Shown piece by piece: positions 1 through 12,059 of a DNA stretch of 64,000 nt. The stretch is from the NCBI GenBank assembly GCA_949128115.1, contig OX421963.1, forward strand, positions 56,229,306-56,293,305, given 5' to 3'. The notes under the pieces were generated by a model. The model saw nothing but the letters and a program-made list of their open reading frames with translations. It searched no databases and had not been told where the DNA came from. The DNA is from Anaspis maculata. Its lineage: Eukaryota > Arthropoda > Insecta > Coleoptera > Scraptiidae. Positions within the stretch are counted from its first letter, which is position 1. Every line of letters starts with the position of its first letter. A program made the translations under genes and the position numbers.

Positions 1-50
1 ACTATTGTACCTACATTTTTGAGTGGGATGTTTTAATAAATGTTTTCTTC

Positions 51-277
51 AAAAAACTAGATAGCAACGACAATGTATCTTTCCTCAGGAAAGTCGCATG
101 CCAAATTTGAACTTTCTATTGTATGAAAAAATGGCACCAAAAATGATTTCTACTGATTCACTTTTTCATGTCTGCGAGAAATCATATTTTTGGTACCTTT
201 TTTTGAGAATAGAAAGTTGAAATTTGACATGCGACTTTCTTGTGGAAAGATACATTGTCGTGGCGACGTAGTTTTTG
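51..277. repeat. Foldback palindrome, about 100-bp arms
   Basis: The left arm (51-140) is nearly the reverse complement of the right arm (185-277). Both hold AACGACAATGTATC-type sequence, then the AAAGTCGCATG and GAACTTTCTAT blocks, with a short A/T-rich centre. The structure is that of a non-autonomous palindromic element. No target duplication could be fixed because the left edge lies close to the window start. No ORF of note is present. Confidence 0.75.
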
Positions 278-1365
278 GATTTTCAAAAATCAAAATCAAA
301 AATTTTCAAATTTTTTGGAAATTTTCAAAATTTGATAGCAATGCCCGTACATTTCCTTTTTGGAGGAGTTTCTACTTGACGAAAAACCGATTTCTGTCAA
401 CAACATTTTTAGTCGCATCAGAAACCCCTTGAGATCATTTTTAGAATGATGTCTGTGCGTGGATGTGTGTGTAGATATGTGTGTATGTGTGCCTGTGATC
501 TTCCACGATAACAACCGAACCGTTGATTCGATCGACTTGAAATTTGGTATGCAGACGTTGTTGCTCCGTGGAATGAGCCCATCAGTTTTTGGCTGTCATC
601 TGTCCAACAAAACTGTCACTATCAACAAATGTCAGAAGCTATATCTCACGGAACTCGACTTGCAATATGTCATTTGAAAGCCTTCAGAAGAAAAACTGTT
701 TCAGAACAGTCAAAAGTACCACCCTATCTGTCATTCATATTAATTCATTGTCGCCCTATTTGTTTATTTATCTAAACTTGTTTATTTATTTATTTCTTAT
801 TGTACATCTGAAGTGGAAAGTTTTTGATCGTACGGTATCATTGTTAGGAAACTTTCTGGAGATCACGACGCGCAAATAAAGCCCGAGTGTCACGATATAC
901 ACAATATTGCGTGACCGCTTAGCGCATGCGCTAAAGAACGAGGTGATCCTTCCATATGTTACGCTGTAAAATAGGTGATTCTTAAACTAATCTCAATGGA
1001 TTATGCGTCGTTTTCAAGTAGAAGTGGTTACATAGAAAAATCGGTGTAACCCTCGCAACCTATTCATGAAAGCACATATGTGAGGGGCATTCCCAAATGC
1101 CCCAAATTACGAATAAAAAAAACATGGAACACTTCAACCAAAACATTCAAATTCACCGCAAAATTGTCTGGGGATATTTCATTTAATCAGTGCTGTATTG
1201 TATTGACGACAGCATGGTGTGGCGACAGTCGGTCCTCTGAGTGACACACACTTTTTCGACCGCCGAATATCCATTTTAAATCGGAAGGCTTCACATGTTG
1301 CTGATAAAACTGGACAAAATGTCAACGACAAACACAGAAATCAATGTCATTGTCGAATTCTGAAC
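278..1365. other. Non-coding, repeat-derived stretch
   Basis: No gene is seen. A GT-rich run at about 453-500 is followed by a TTGAAATTTGGTATGC phrase near 536, a combination often seen in arthropod interspersed repeats. ACGACGCGCAAATAAAG near 866 resembles sequence near 26880. Only short unrelated ORFs occur. Confidence 0.4.
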
Positions 1366-1539
1366 CGCTATTCTTCAATCGTGTGAGAAGAGTCCCTGGG
1401 AGTTTTATATAATCCGTACTACATTTCTGTAGCGAAAGTTGCCTAAAAACCACGATTTTGGGCAACATTCGCTACATCAGTGTACTGCGGAATGTATTTT
1501 ACTCCCAGGAACTTTTCTCACACGATTTCCGAATAGCGG
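1366..1539. mobile_element. Palindromic MITE, possibly hAT type
   Basis: The terminal inverted repeats read CGCTATTC on the left and GAATAGCG on the right. The arms continue through TCGTGTGAGAA and CCTGGGAGT and through an inner GTAGCGAA...TTCGCTAC pair around a short loop. The flanking 8-mers TTCTGAAC (1358-1365) and CCCTGAAC (1540-1547) match at six of eight positions, as an aged 8-bp duplication would. An 8-bp duplication is known for hAT elements, so the class is inferred. It has no coding capacity. Confidence 0.65.
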
Positions 1540-1809
1540 CCCTGAACATGCGCGATGATAACTTGTCACCGTTTTCTTAGTTCGCATGACATCCGTGTCG
1601 GAGCGCCACTTCCGCGCAATATTGTGTATTATTTCCGTGCTGTTTTCATGCTAGAAAACTATGACTAAAATAATATCAAGAAATACTTGCATGTTAGTTC
1701 CATGCCAGATCAATAGATCTGTTTCATATTTCCGTACTATTGTTACGAACGACGATTCTTTTGTGCATTCAAGAGCACACTTGATCCTTTTAGACTGTTC
1801 GCATCAGAT

Positions 1810-1930
1810 CGTAGTGTTACGAGTTGCGAGGCCCTGGGCGTTTGGACCATTTAGTTTACCTGGAGATTCCAATAGCCAAGTAGGAAACATCAGTTCAATT
1901 GGCGGAGGCGCCGTTCGAGAACAACTTGGT
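1810..1930 (-). repeat. Fragment of dispersed family (CCTCCRCCAA block)
   Basis: Read on the minus strand it holds GGCGCCTCCGCCAATT followed about 90 bases later by CTCGCAACTCGTAACAC. The same blocks in the same order occur at 45615-45750. Related CCTCCACCAA blocks lie at 25560 and, on the minus strand, near 26915. It is a degraded copy of a multicopy family, perhaps LTR-derived. The ORFs downstream to about 2240 match no family I know. Confidence 0.45.
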
Positions 1931-2626
1931 AAATACAGGCAAAAATGCTGGACTGTTCGAGAGACGTCCTAAGCCGCGGTTCAATATGGAACTTGCTAGA
2001 GGACCGGTGGAAACTTCCAGAATATCAGTCGGAGCTATATCTAGTGGCGTCACTTCATCGGGAAATCGGCTCATATGTGGCAAATCATGTTAATGCAACG
2101 CCCTTCGGCACACTTGTTCTCAAGACCATTTCAGTCGATTTGACCCGTGGCTCCGAGACGTTTGTCGCGGAGGAACCAAAAAGTCTGCTCACTTTTTTCC
2201 CAAACGGGCGAATCATGAACGCGGGTTTGAAGGAAAGTTGAGGATCGTAAGCCAACTTGACAATCGAGTATTTGATCGCTCTGACTACCAGCAGACAAAC
2301 AGTTGGTTATGCAGTGCCCATTTTGTTCCCAAAATTAAATTTGACATCAACATTGAAAAAATTCAACATCAAAATGCTGTTTTGACACTATCCCTCGAGA
2401 ATTTTCCACTCAACGTTTTCCCTAGGGAAAAAGTTTTCAAAATTCAGTAAAAAAATGCCAAAAAGTTTAAAAAAAATAGCATGCATTTTCATCGGTTCAA
2501 AATCAAAATCCTAAAAAAAATACGAAAAGTTCGTATGTACCTACTTGATGTGCCATATGTGAAAATTGTCGAATCTACTTATCTATTGTAGAACTATACT
2601 CTGATACTCTATGCTTAATACATGAA
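1931..2626. other. No recognised feature
   Basis: Short ORFs on both strands, none with a recognisable domain and none kept open for more than about 100 codons. The last 200 bases are A-rich and low in complexity. Confidence 0.4.
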
Positions 2627-3353
2627 GTATAGTAAGGTTCACTTGTACTGTGACTCTAGTTGGCTGGGCAAATTTTCTACTTCAGCATTGTAGGCTTGCC
2701 GCCTTTTCACCTGGTATGAAACTGACTGCTCTAGAAGTGAAGTTATATTTCTTATCAAATTGTTTTTGAAAAACTGACCTTGTCATACGTGGAAATGCAA
2801 CTAGAGGGGCGCAGAGCAAACTTTTTACACGTAAATCCTGCTGCAACAGCAGGCCTGCTGGGATGTTCCTTGTCTTGCTAATAGTTCTTCATGATTCGGC
2901 GGGTCTTTTCGACTGGAAGAGGGCAAAGGATTGATGATTCCATGAGATCCCTTTTTTAGGTCGAAGGATTAGTATTTTTTCAGTTTGAATCACGTTAAGT
3001 TGAACCGGCTTCGAGAGGTTAGAAATATTTTTGGCATTTGTCAAATGTAAAAGCTGCTTTGATTTATTTGTTCATTGGCGAAAATTAAAAACAGGTCGAA
3101 AAATTACTACACTTTCCAATAAAATGGAAAAAAGCGCCAGACATCACGTCCCGCAAAAATGTTCCGTCTATCTGCAGAGACAATGTGTAAAAAATGTGTT
3201 CCAAAAGTGATCTGAACGACTTCGTGTCTCTTCGTGAATTATCAAACTATACCAACCGCAAAGTTTTGGGGATTTTCTATATTTCAGATTTGGAAACTTG
3301 AAAACAAAATCTCACAGCCTACTAGAGTCACGGTACAAGTGAACATACTATAT
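2627..3353. mobile_element. TIR element, about 0.73 kb, non-autonomous
   Basis: The ends are inverted repeats of about 40 bp. The left end carries GTTCACTTGTACTGTGACTC and the right end is its complement with few changes, followed inward by TAGTTGGCTG / CAGCCTACTA. TATA sits at both outer edges, so a TA or TATA duplication is possible. The interior has no long ORF. Confidence 0.65.
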
Positions 3354-6343
3354 ATAAAATATAAAGAATCCATCTTCTTTGAACGTTGAGTTTTTGGTAT
3401 TTGATTCATACCTAAAGAAGTTTCACGTCTTCCGCAAATGACTTATCGTGTGTTTTGTATTGATTTTGTACATGATAACCAATCTACTTTACTTAAATTG
3501 AGTTTGAAACTCTAATTTACCTAATCCTCTTCCGGCGACAGAACAATATTGTCAGGGTAATAATTACTATTGGTGAAAGAAAATCTCATTATATTTGTGC
3601 TGAATTTTGAAATCTATCGACACAGAAATGTGTGTCAACATTCGAAGAGAGAACTAGCATTTTCAGCACTTTGTATTATTTTAATTGAAAAGGCACTCAC
3701 ACTAATTAATGTAAAACTTGAAAACGCGAAAGGACAGACATTATTAAAAGATGAATGGCACGATCGAAAAGAATGGAGTTGAGCGTAGGCAATTGGCGTG
3801 GCGTGGCGCGCGGGCTTCTTTCAGACTTGCGAGAACTGAATCCTGAAATATCTGAAAGCAGTGCTTTTCCTACTTTCTATTTATGCAACCAAATATACAC
3901 CTCTTCGGCCCTCCTCACCGTAGCACCTTCTGTACTTTTATAATTCATTCTTTCCTCTTCAAACTTTTTCTCTTCAGCTTGTCCTTTGAAAACAACCGTT
4001 AATTAATAACCATGGAGTATCTGAGGGGAGGAATGCTTGGCTTCGTAGTTCGTTAGGTAGTGTTTCCGAACAATATTGAATGTGCACTTGGATTAGGTAT
4101 GGTGTTATTTCCTTTGCGCCTCCATCCATCCTTCCACAAAGACGTCGTACAACAGAAGCGCTGGGGCTACTCATTCGTTGAATGGAATGTTTGTGCAAAC
4201 ATTCGATAATATGGACTCCGTCGACACTTCTGTGCGATTAGTTCATACGTACACAAGTGCATACGCATTCAAAGACCCTTTTGCTTCAGGTCATATTAAA
4301 AACTGGGGTCGCGTACTGGTTGTTGTTCCTGGGTTGAATTGAAAATAAGAGTGTGAAGCCGGGCTTTGTCTGCGTTTTCTCCAATATCTACATAAATATT
4401 ATGGGGTTAAAAACTGTCCTCACAATTTTTAAATACAAATACGTACTAAATTGAGTTCAACATTAGTGTGATTCGAGTGGGGAGTGAGCTATGATTTCAT
4501 GAATTTCTCCTTTCCAAGAATGTCGCGTGGCGTTAAATCTCAGCCAACTAGGATCACACTAGGGTTGAAAGTACTAGAGCTGCGTTTTTGACATTGACTC
4601 ATAGGGTAGGTGGACTGTCAAACTTCTACGTGAATTTGCAAATTCCTCCGGCTCTAAACTTGAAACGGTACCACTGCGAAGAAAAAAAAAAGTAAAATGA
4701 GAGTGAGAGCTTTCGTCACATTTGATTAAGATGTACAGCTCAAGGGTAATGTAGATTGGAATCAAAATTTCACCTTCCAACATTTTGGCAGCGTGCAATG
4801 GTGCAATTTTGCGCAGGCCGCAAGTCGGTCTCGAAATTAAGCCATAGCTTTGTTTGGGAGATGAAAGAAGTTACCTGTCAACCAATCTAATATAGTTATT
4901 TAAACTGGGTACTTACCTACAATGAACGTTTCGCACCTGGCTATCAAGATATTATTGAAGTCCTGCACAATATAGAGAGTTGTATCAAGTTTTTATATCA
5001 TCATGGGTTGAACTCGCCCTCCTCTAAAGTCTAGATAAGGATAATTCATTTTTATGACTTCATAAATTCAAAATTAGGGTCGTGTTACGACTGGAATCAT
5101 AATATAAATTCAAATTTTCCACTCCAACCTGCGAAATTATACGTAATAATGAATCACTTAATTGATTTATTATTGCGGGAATTTGAATTGAATTTTAATG
5201 GGGTGGCATCTTTACTTGAACACAAGTTGGGCACCCCCTGGTGATAAATTAAAGTTTTGATGAATGATGCTCTCTCGGGGACACTCGTCTCTATTTAGCG
5301 AACTTTATGTTTTTAACAAGACCAGGCACAGGTGGGTACGTACGAAACGGTTGAAAAATTGAAATTCAGCAACAACGGAATAATGCCCAAATTTATATAC
5401 AATTCTGAAGGTCAGTGCAGATGGAATAAACATTTATCCGACTTGATTTTTTGAATCGAATTTTCCAAGAGGTAAAGCGTAAAAAGTTGAACTGATTTCC
5501 GATGCGCGATGTGTGCACAATATCAATTTGTTCGACCATTCAGTGCATCCAGACAGACTTATTATACAACGAATACGTATTCCACCTACATGACATTGGT
5601 ACGAATTTTAATTTGTAGCGATGATCCGGTTTGCATTGAACGTTTTGTTGCCATTATTTGAATTGTTTATTTTTAGTTGTGTCACAGTAACAAGACATTC
5701 CTTTATTGATTTTCCTTAGGGATTTTTTTATTTTGTATTTCAAATATGTATGTGTATAGTTGAGAGCAATTCTTTTAGGAATATTTATTTTTATTGAACC
5801 GTGAACCAATGATTTTGTACAATCTGTCCTGTATTTTCTAGAACAATAAGTATACTTTATTTGATGAATGAATAAATAACTAAAACTTTTTAGTTTTAGG
5901 AATAAATTACGGAAGAATCTCTACACTATCCAGGTAGGTGCTATGTGCATCACGCATTCAGAAGACAGGCACATCATTCAGGGTGTGTCTATGATAAATC
6001 GAAAATTAATATGCCTATAAATATTAATAGACATAATATGACAAACTTCACCCTGGTGCGCAACTTATACTGGCTTCAAATTGATTATTGTATTGTTTTA
6101 CAGGTACTCATATTTATGTACACAGGAAACACTTGACACAATAGGCGCTTTCCCTCTACCACAAAATTCACTAATCTGACCTTAGTTACAGAGAGAAAAA
6201 GTGAGAAATCACATGAGCGAAAGTGAAGCACCACTAGCAATTTTTAAGTTTAGGTGGTAAAAGGAAAGCACTTAATGTTTTTCTTGTTGCCTGGGAAAAT
6301 ATTCCAACACACACCTTACGACCAACAACGATACGCATTTATT
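3354..6343. other. No recognised feature (about 3 kb)
   Basis: AT-rich sequence with only short isolated ORFs. A CAGGGTG/CACCCTG pair at about 5983-6057 encloses a small hairpin that may be a tiny MITE. No exon chain or RNA gene could be supported. Confidence 0.35.
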
Positions 6344-6732
6344 TGATATAAGCTCAAATGAGTTCATTGAATAGCTCCAGAGTCATATAGAAATATAGAT
6401 CACATTTTGGATGAAATTATGATACCACAGAATCGTTGATTTTTACAGTAGCGGGACATCAGGAGAAATGTAGAAGAGCTGGTACCACGTGAATCGTGAA
6501 TGTTGGAGAAGAGAGTGATTTCATCCAGAGTTTGATTACGAGTCTGATATCGGCTGTCGTAAAGTGCTAAAATAGTCACTGTTGCAACTCTCCCGTGTTG
6601 CCAACTCTCCCATATTGGTCCTAACATCCTCTCGACTGTAAAAATCAACAATTTTCTGGCATCTGCTCAACATCTAGGATTTAAGCTGTGACTTTGAAAC
6701 GACCTTGATAAACTCACTTGAGCTTATTGAAT
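6344..6732. mobile_element. TIR/foldback element, about 0.39 kb
   Basis: The outer arms pair ATAAGCTCAAATGAGTT (left) with AACTCACTTGAGCTTAT (right). Inner segments pair ATCGTTGATTTTTACAGT (6431-6448) with ACTGTAAAAATCAACAAT (6636-6653). Arms are about 110 bp with scattered mismatches. There is no coding content beyond chance ORFs. Confidence 0.6.
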
Positions 6733-8062
6733 GAATGCATATCGGGATGATATCGGGACATAAAATATGGTGTTTGAAGGTTTTAGACTGGAACAATTTT
6801 TCAAAAAATCATGTGCAAGAAGCATTTCATATAACATTTCGGTAACAAGGCATCTTGGGGTATTTGGGCCTCGCTGAATACGAAAATGCCTGTTACCAAC
6901 TCGAGATTTTGACAGGAAAGCTGCAATGGGGGAGGGGGGGTAAAATCAACAATAAAAATGCCGGAATTTCAACCTGTCACTAATATGAGCTCAAACACAC
7001 CCCATATTGATCCACCAGGTTCATGTCGTACCAAACTGACAAGCCAAGTGTCACTAAGTCTAAAGGGAGGTGCTAGCCTTGCTAGCCCTAGAGGTGAGGC
7101 CTTTTGGCCTGTGTTAGTGATTTTCTAATTTTGTTGATTTTGGATCAATATTGCCAAGTTTTGTGTCGTTTCCAATTATTTTCCACATCTAGAACTCAAC
7201 TAATGGCTCCACATCTCAATTAGAGGCAATTTTAAAGTAGTTTTATACAAAAAAAAAATGTTTTTCAACGTTTTTTTTCTCTGAACTTTAGTCAAGTTAT
7301 GTATCTTGTCATGGGTAATGCTGTCGAAATTCTTACGTAAATCATTAGTTACAAGTAAGTAACATCTGAAAATGATGGGCTGTATGAATCTTTCATTTCT
7401 ACAAGATCTGAAAGTAGATTTGTTTGCAAGACCGTTTGACTTTAATTTTCGACCGATAACTCAGACACACTTGCTCCATATTTGGCATTACCGCATTATA
7501 ACCTTTATGTAGCTCAATTTCCGCTTTTTACTGTTGTGAATTGTAGAGAGAGCATTCCTGCTACCTATAAATGCAAAAACATGGCTTTTTGTTTGGTGGT
7601 TTTACCAGAATATTGGTTTTACTGCGAAAACCGGAAAAGTCTCTGGTGAAAAATTCACCTTACGCAGCCTTCGCATGAGAAGAAATTCCTGATAGATTTG
7701 AAACAAAATGCTCATCTATATTATGATGTTTGTAAGGATTTTGACCACACATTCCTTGAGCAAAGATATAGATATAATAACCATCGGATCCCAAAGCAGT
7801 AAAAAAATAATAAAAACTGAAATTTTCAAGCATAGCTTGGCCCTCTGGAATACTGCGAAGTCCAGAATTCAACCCAGATACGGATTTATTCAGAAACTGT
7901 ACTTCTCTCGTCACTCTATCCAAACATCTTCAAACTCTCTTGTAAGTCGTCCATGGGCTTTGTCTATCGTAGTTTGGCAGCTTTATACCAGCTTTATCAG
8001 ATGGATACGTTCTGTATCGGACGTACGTTCTGTAGCGGCCATCGGAGCCATTGCATCAGTAC
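6733..8062. other. No recognised feature
   Basis: No gene or repeat is resolved. A run of eight or nine G sits near 6931-6940. A 147-codon plus-strand ORF (7708-8151) is antisense to the Lys/Glu-rich reading at 8063-8367 and has no family features of its own. Confidence 0.35.
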
Positions 8063-8367
8063 TCACTCTTTTTGAGCTTTCAGAACTTTCTTCTGTTCTT
8101 CGAGAGCGTCTCTCAATTCTTTTTTTTTCTGCAAGACGTCTTCATTCTTGAGCTCAGGTTTCTTTTTCTCTTCAAGGCGTTTACTTCTTTTGTTTCTGCA
8201 TCATTGCCATGATGCTCGCCAAATATTTCCTCATTCTGTTTTGCGACATGCTCCTGGTCGTCTCGTCGGTGTGGACAATTACCGATTTCTCGAATTTTAC
8301 AAAAATCGGCATATTCAGATCGATCTTTTCCAAATAAAAAGCAATTGAAATTTGGAAATTCTGACAT
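8063..8367 (-). pseudogene. Possible degraded exon, Lys/Glu-rich coiled coil
   Basis: Not recognised as a known gene. On the minus strand an ATG at 8367 opens an 84-codon frame. Its residues 25-50 have a spaced Cys/His pattern (FCKIREIGNCPHRRDDQEH) faintly like a damaged CCCH zinc finger. A second frame takes over at about 8180 and gives some 40 residues of charged heptad-like sequence (RLEEKKKPELKNEDVLQ, then RDALEEQKKVLKAQKE) ending at a TGA at 8063-8065. That TGA overlaps GTGAGT, a good splice-donor match, so the frame may continue through a spliced exon. The frame change, and stops in the third frame, argue for a pseudogene or a misread exon pair. Confidence 0.3.
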
Positions 8368-9056
8368 ATTCCACTTCTACCTACAGTATATCAGTATATT
8401 ATACAGCTATTCTAGTTGTTTTTCACTCAACAAGTTGCAAAAAGCGTCGCATTAACGATTTGAACACGCACGCTTTATTTGTTTTTTTTCTCTGAACAAT
8501 TAAATATTTGTGTATGAAAGAATCCCTGCCTACCACCGCTCATGCCGGCTTCATGAGGGATGAAAGTTCAGCACATCCGCATGTTGATGCTCGTAGGCAC
8601 GTATGGTAAGGTAGACCTACACACACACACATAGGACGAGCGTATAGTATAGGTAGACATAGACAGTGCAGCCAGGTAATGCTTAAACGAACACGCGGGG
8701 AAGCACTCATATTATTTACACAAGACATACGGAGAAGCACTAACGAATCAAACCGAATCTCTCACATGCTATCTTCCATCCAACCATACATCCAACAGCT
8801 AAGGTTAAACGTTGACATTTCATATCCCGACAAAACAAATAAACGGCGGTGAATTTTATCAGTGCAAATCCGGTGTTTCAATTTCAGAGGAACATTGGCT
8901 AATAGAAGTCGCACAGCAAGCTTCCTCCAGAAGAGCAAGGGTCCTGAAAATGAACTCAACTAATAATATTGAGAAAGTAGTAGGTATTATCTTTTTAGGG
9001 GCTTGTTTTATAAAAGTGACAAATCTGTAATCACAAATGTGTATGGATATGTGGAC
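8368..9056. other. No recognised feature
   Basis: Only short ORFs and a brief CA run near 8619-8631. Confidence 0.35.
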
Positions 9057-9196
9057 TACACAGGGTGTTTGCAAACTTAGGGTAGAAAATCGAGAAACCA
9101 CCTTTTGATGCTCCATATTTTCTCAAATGAAAACATTTGAAGCATTTCCCTAACTGCAGTTCAATTTTCCACTCCAAGTTTGCAAACACCATGTAT
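9057..9196. mobile_element. MITE with CAGGGTG-type ends and TA flanks
   Basis: The left end TACACAGGGTGTTTGCAAAC is mirrored by GTTTGCAAACACCATGTATA on the right. The repeats extend inward through a GGGTAGAAAAT / ATTTTCCACTCC pair. TA lies at both edges. Total length is about 140 bp with no coding capacity. The termini resemble those of the elements at 50510, 60344 and 63862. Confidence 0.65.
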
Positions 9197-10153
9197 ACCG
9201 TTGTGATACTAAATTCTACACTCTTTGAGTTAAGCGTGGAAAATAATTTTGACAAGGACAAAGTTGTCAAAATGTCAACAATTCGCGGCGAAGGATACTC
9301 ATTGGCAAGACATCAAGTTTTCGGCAGTCCACACAGAAACGTATGCTGACACCTTTTTTGGTGGCTCTCGTGGATCGTGAATTCGTCAACGAAGGCGTTG
9401 TCCATGCAACCTCTTCTTTAGAAGCTTTGAATCATTAAGTTTCTACTTTCCCTTGTTTCGTTTTTTACAAAAAGCTGTCTGAGTGACAGATAACCAACAG
9501 TGCCCTTTGGAAGAAAAGGCTTTTCTTGACAATTCAAGACTAAAACAAATCGGTTAACCCACTAAGGACATAATGAGAACTGTTCATCTGACATCCACTT
9601 GTCACTTTTCACCTCTTGTGTCATAATGTCAGTCCAAACCTTTTTCCAAGATTTGAACGGATCTGTATGACTGTATGTACGTTTTGGTGAGCCATTCAGC
9701 CGATCGCGTCCAACTCAAAATGCACTCATGCACGTATGATGATGTCTGAGAACTATGAACTTTCGTCGCAGATACCTGTCAAACAGAAGTATGCCATAGC
9801 CCATAGCTAATCAAAAAATGACAGAAGCTAAGTGATAAAAGACTTGGGGCTGAATTTCAAGGCCGACTTGCAACCCGTGCAGCGGTGTAAGTTGAGTCAC
9901 GTGATCCCTTTAAGTCAATCGCCAGAGCATATCGATGGATTACGCCGGTGACGCAGCTTATCGCGCATTGCCAGTGAAACTTGGAATCTAGATCTTGCTT
10001 AGTTCAGGCCTATAAACTGTGACTGAATTTCTCAAGTCTAGAAGTACCCAACCGATTTCAACAAATTTTGTGCAATAGCAAAATGTGGTCCATCACAAGG
10101 ATTGGACCCGGGACACCCCCCCCCTCCCCTACTTCATACACCTTCCCAATGAA
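9197..10153. other. No recognised feature
   Basis: No ORF, RNA gene or repeat is recognised until the C/T-rich tract begins near 10110. Confidence 0.35.
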
Positions 10154-10253
10154 AAATTTCTCTCTCTCCCTCTATCCTCCCATCCCCCATACCCCCCTCC
10201 CCCATCCTCTATCCCTCCATCCCTCCATTTTCCTCTCCCTCTCTCTCTCTCTT
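10154..10253. repeat. Polypyrimidine tract (C/T on plus strand)
   Basis: About 100 bases are almost purely C and T, in CTCTCT, CCCATCC and CCATCCCTCC blocks. A similar CT tract resumes at 10447-10472, after the SINE. The two tracts are probably one original tract split by the insertion. Such tracts are prone to slippage and triplex formation. Confidence 0.8.
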
Positions 10254-10446
10254 TCGACGGCCCCGTGGCGCAGGCGGTAGAGTGGCTGCCTGCGACTCCC
10301 GCCTCGAAGTCCCGGGTTCGATTCCGGGTGAAAAGTCTGGGTGTTGTGTTGTCCGAAATTTGCACTTTTCCGAGTTTGTAAACCTGATAAATAAACGGGC
10401 AAACTCCTATGGCGAGAAAAAGCCGATAAGGAGAAAAACATTTTTT
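10254..10446 (+). mobile_element. tRNA-derived SINE in a CT tract
   Basis: The head (10258-10331) has an A-box-like TGGCGCAGGCGGTAGAG and a consensus B box, GGTTCGATTCC, spaced as in a tRNA gene. A CCCGG/CCGGG stem surrounds the B box. A non-tRNA body follows (GTGTTGTGTTGTCC, then AACGGGCAAACTCC), and an A-rich end at about 10430-10445. Near-identical CTCTCCCTCTCT flanks on both sides fit a target duplication of the tract. Pol III transcription from the internal promoter is expected by family. A true tRNA is unlikely because the anticodon arm is poor. Confidence 0.75.
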
Positions 10447-10558
10447 TCCTTCTCCCTCTCTTTCTCTCTCTCTAATCGTGACTTCCTTGGATGCGCGCCA
10501 CTGAAAAAACTGTGTACACGTCCATTGCAAACGTCCACATATTTTTTGTACTTAAATA

Positions 10559-10682
10559 TATCGTGTGATCGATTAATTCTTATTTCAGGTAGGCTGTGGC
10601 CTGGTCAAGTTCAGGGGTGCGAAGCTGCATTCGGCTAGAGCACAGCCTGCCTAAAATAAGAATTCATTTAATCACACGATAG
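10559..10682 (+). mobile_element. 125-bp palindromic MITE, copy 1 of 4
   Basis: TA flanks and TCGTGTGATC tips lead into arms AATTCTTATTT / AAATAAGAATT. Inside these, AGGCTGTGGCCTGG and GAGCACAGCCT bound a ~50-base core. The arms pair almost completely. Orientation is taken from the core, which reads GGCCTGGTCAAG on the plus strand. The family has three more copies in the window with the same tips and core but different stem sequence. No ORF is present. Confidence 0.85.
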
Positions 10683-11518
10683 AAACAATCCGATTTTTAC
10701 TAAATGCATGCATTCCTCGATGCATTCTATATATTTGTTCAACAGTAATATAACAAGTGTTAGTGGTTTTCAGTTTTCAGTTGAATCGTAGAAGAGTTGA
10801 TCGAGGGAAAAGTAGATCCAATATTATATAACCAAAATTCCAAGATGAAGTCGAGTGAATGATAGTTGTTTGAGGAATTTGAACCATTAAACTCGAATTA
10901 AACACAAGCACGAGTTATATTTTGCTGATTATTCCACAAATGCCTACTGCGCTGGAATGGTTCATTTGAACTACCAAGGGAGAGTGTCAGAAACAGACAT
11001 GTTTTTGTTATTTATTGTGTGAAATTGTTGAAATAAAACATCCGGCTCCTTTGAATGGTAGTGTTTAGATTGTTTTTCATGTTATTTTGATTGTAATTCG
11101 GTTCTGGATTAGGTAGTTAGGTACATTAGTATAAATAATTGAATCCGCGGCACTCTTGGCAGTAGTAGCTTTCGTGACTGGTTTATATGAGTGACATTTC
11201 AGTCCAGCTTTCATCACCCTTGTCATGTAACAGATCAATGACAGGTTGCGGAGAGAGTGGTGGACAGGACCCAAATGAGGAAAAGCCCACTCTGTGAAAA
11301 CTCGTCTCAAATGAGGTAAAAACTTGGTTTAGTTACCGAAGATCATTACTTCAAGCGATAACGCTAGATTTTCATTCATAATCAGCAAGAACGGGGGCGT
11401 TTCAGACTCGAACAAGGGACAAGCCCCAAGAAATATTTCAATCCGGCGCTGTAGTATAATAGTTCAAATTCATCGGCTGCCAGTGTGATTTCTCACTTTT
11501 GGTTGAAACTAACATGTA
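10683..11518. other. No recognised feature
   Basis: Short ORFs only; no repeats matched elsewhere in the window. Confidence 0.35.
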
Positions 11519-11636
11519 ACGAGTGATCCAATAAATTTCTCCTCAAGTCGCTTATGATTCCTGAAAATCTGGCGGGAAAAACGTAGACAGCAAGGAGACC
11601 GAGACATACTTTGAGGAGAAATTTATTCGATCAGTC
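11519..11636. mobile_element. Short palindromic MITE
   Basis: AATAAATTTCTCCTCAA on the left pairs with TTGAGGAGAAATTTATT on the right, within ends GAGTGATC and GATCAGTC. The TIRs are about 27 bp around a 60-bp non-pairing centre that includes GGCGGGAAAAACG. Confidence 0.65.
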
Positions 11637-11855
11637 TTTATTTGATACTCATAAGAGTCATTAGTCATAATCCATGATATACAGACATTTTCACATATAG
11701 GGTTCTCAATTTTTCATTTTATCTTTCTACCTTGACGTCATGCGTGACGACGAATCGGTAAGGTCATGTGTTGAAACGCGATGTTTCGTTTTTGACCAAT
11801 GTCAACACTACCAAAAAAAAAGTATTAGGGACCATTAATAACCTATTTTGTAGGT

Positions 11856-12000
11856 GATACCGTGTGCCGTGTGAATAAAACATAGCTTTTGCTTTTGACT
11901 AGCTTCAGCTAGGAGTTGCTAAGAAGAATTTGCTTAGCAACTCCTAGGAAAATCGAAGTGAAAGCAAAAGCTACTTTTTATTCACACGGCCCCGTGTATC
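11856..12000. mobile_element. Hairpin MITE, about 60-bp arms
   Basis: The ends GATACCGTGTGCC and GGCCCCGTGTATC lead into GTGTGAATAAAA, AGCTTTTGCTTT and AGGAGTTGCTAAG, each matched by its complement on the far side. The loop is about nine bases. The near-perfect stem would form a long hairpin RNA if transcribed. No coding capacity. Confidence 0.75.
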
Positions 12001-12059
12001 TGATTTCACTTTACTGTGTTTTTATGCGGTGGAAAACCAGGTAGAGATTGCTTAAGTTA

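Noticed and set aside
453..500. GT-rich run as a Z-DNA or regulatory element
   Set aside because: It is interrupted and sits in a phrase typical of arthropod interspersed repeats, so the repeat explanation is enough.
7708..8151. 147-codon plus-strand ORF
   Set aside because: Composition is not protein-like. Its last part is the antisense of a more plausible Lys/Glu-rich reading, and no family features are present.
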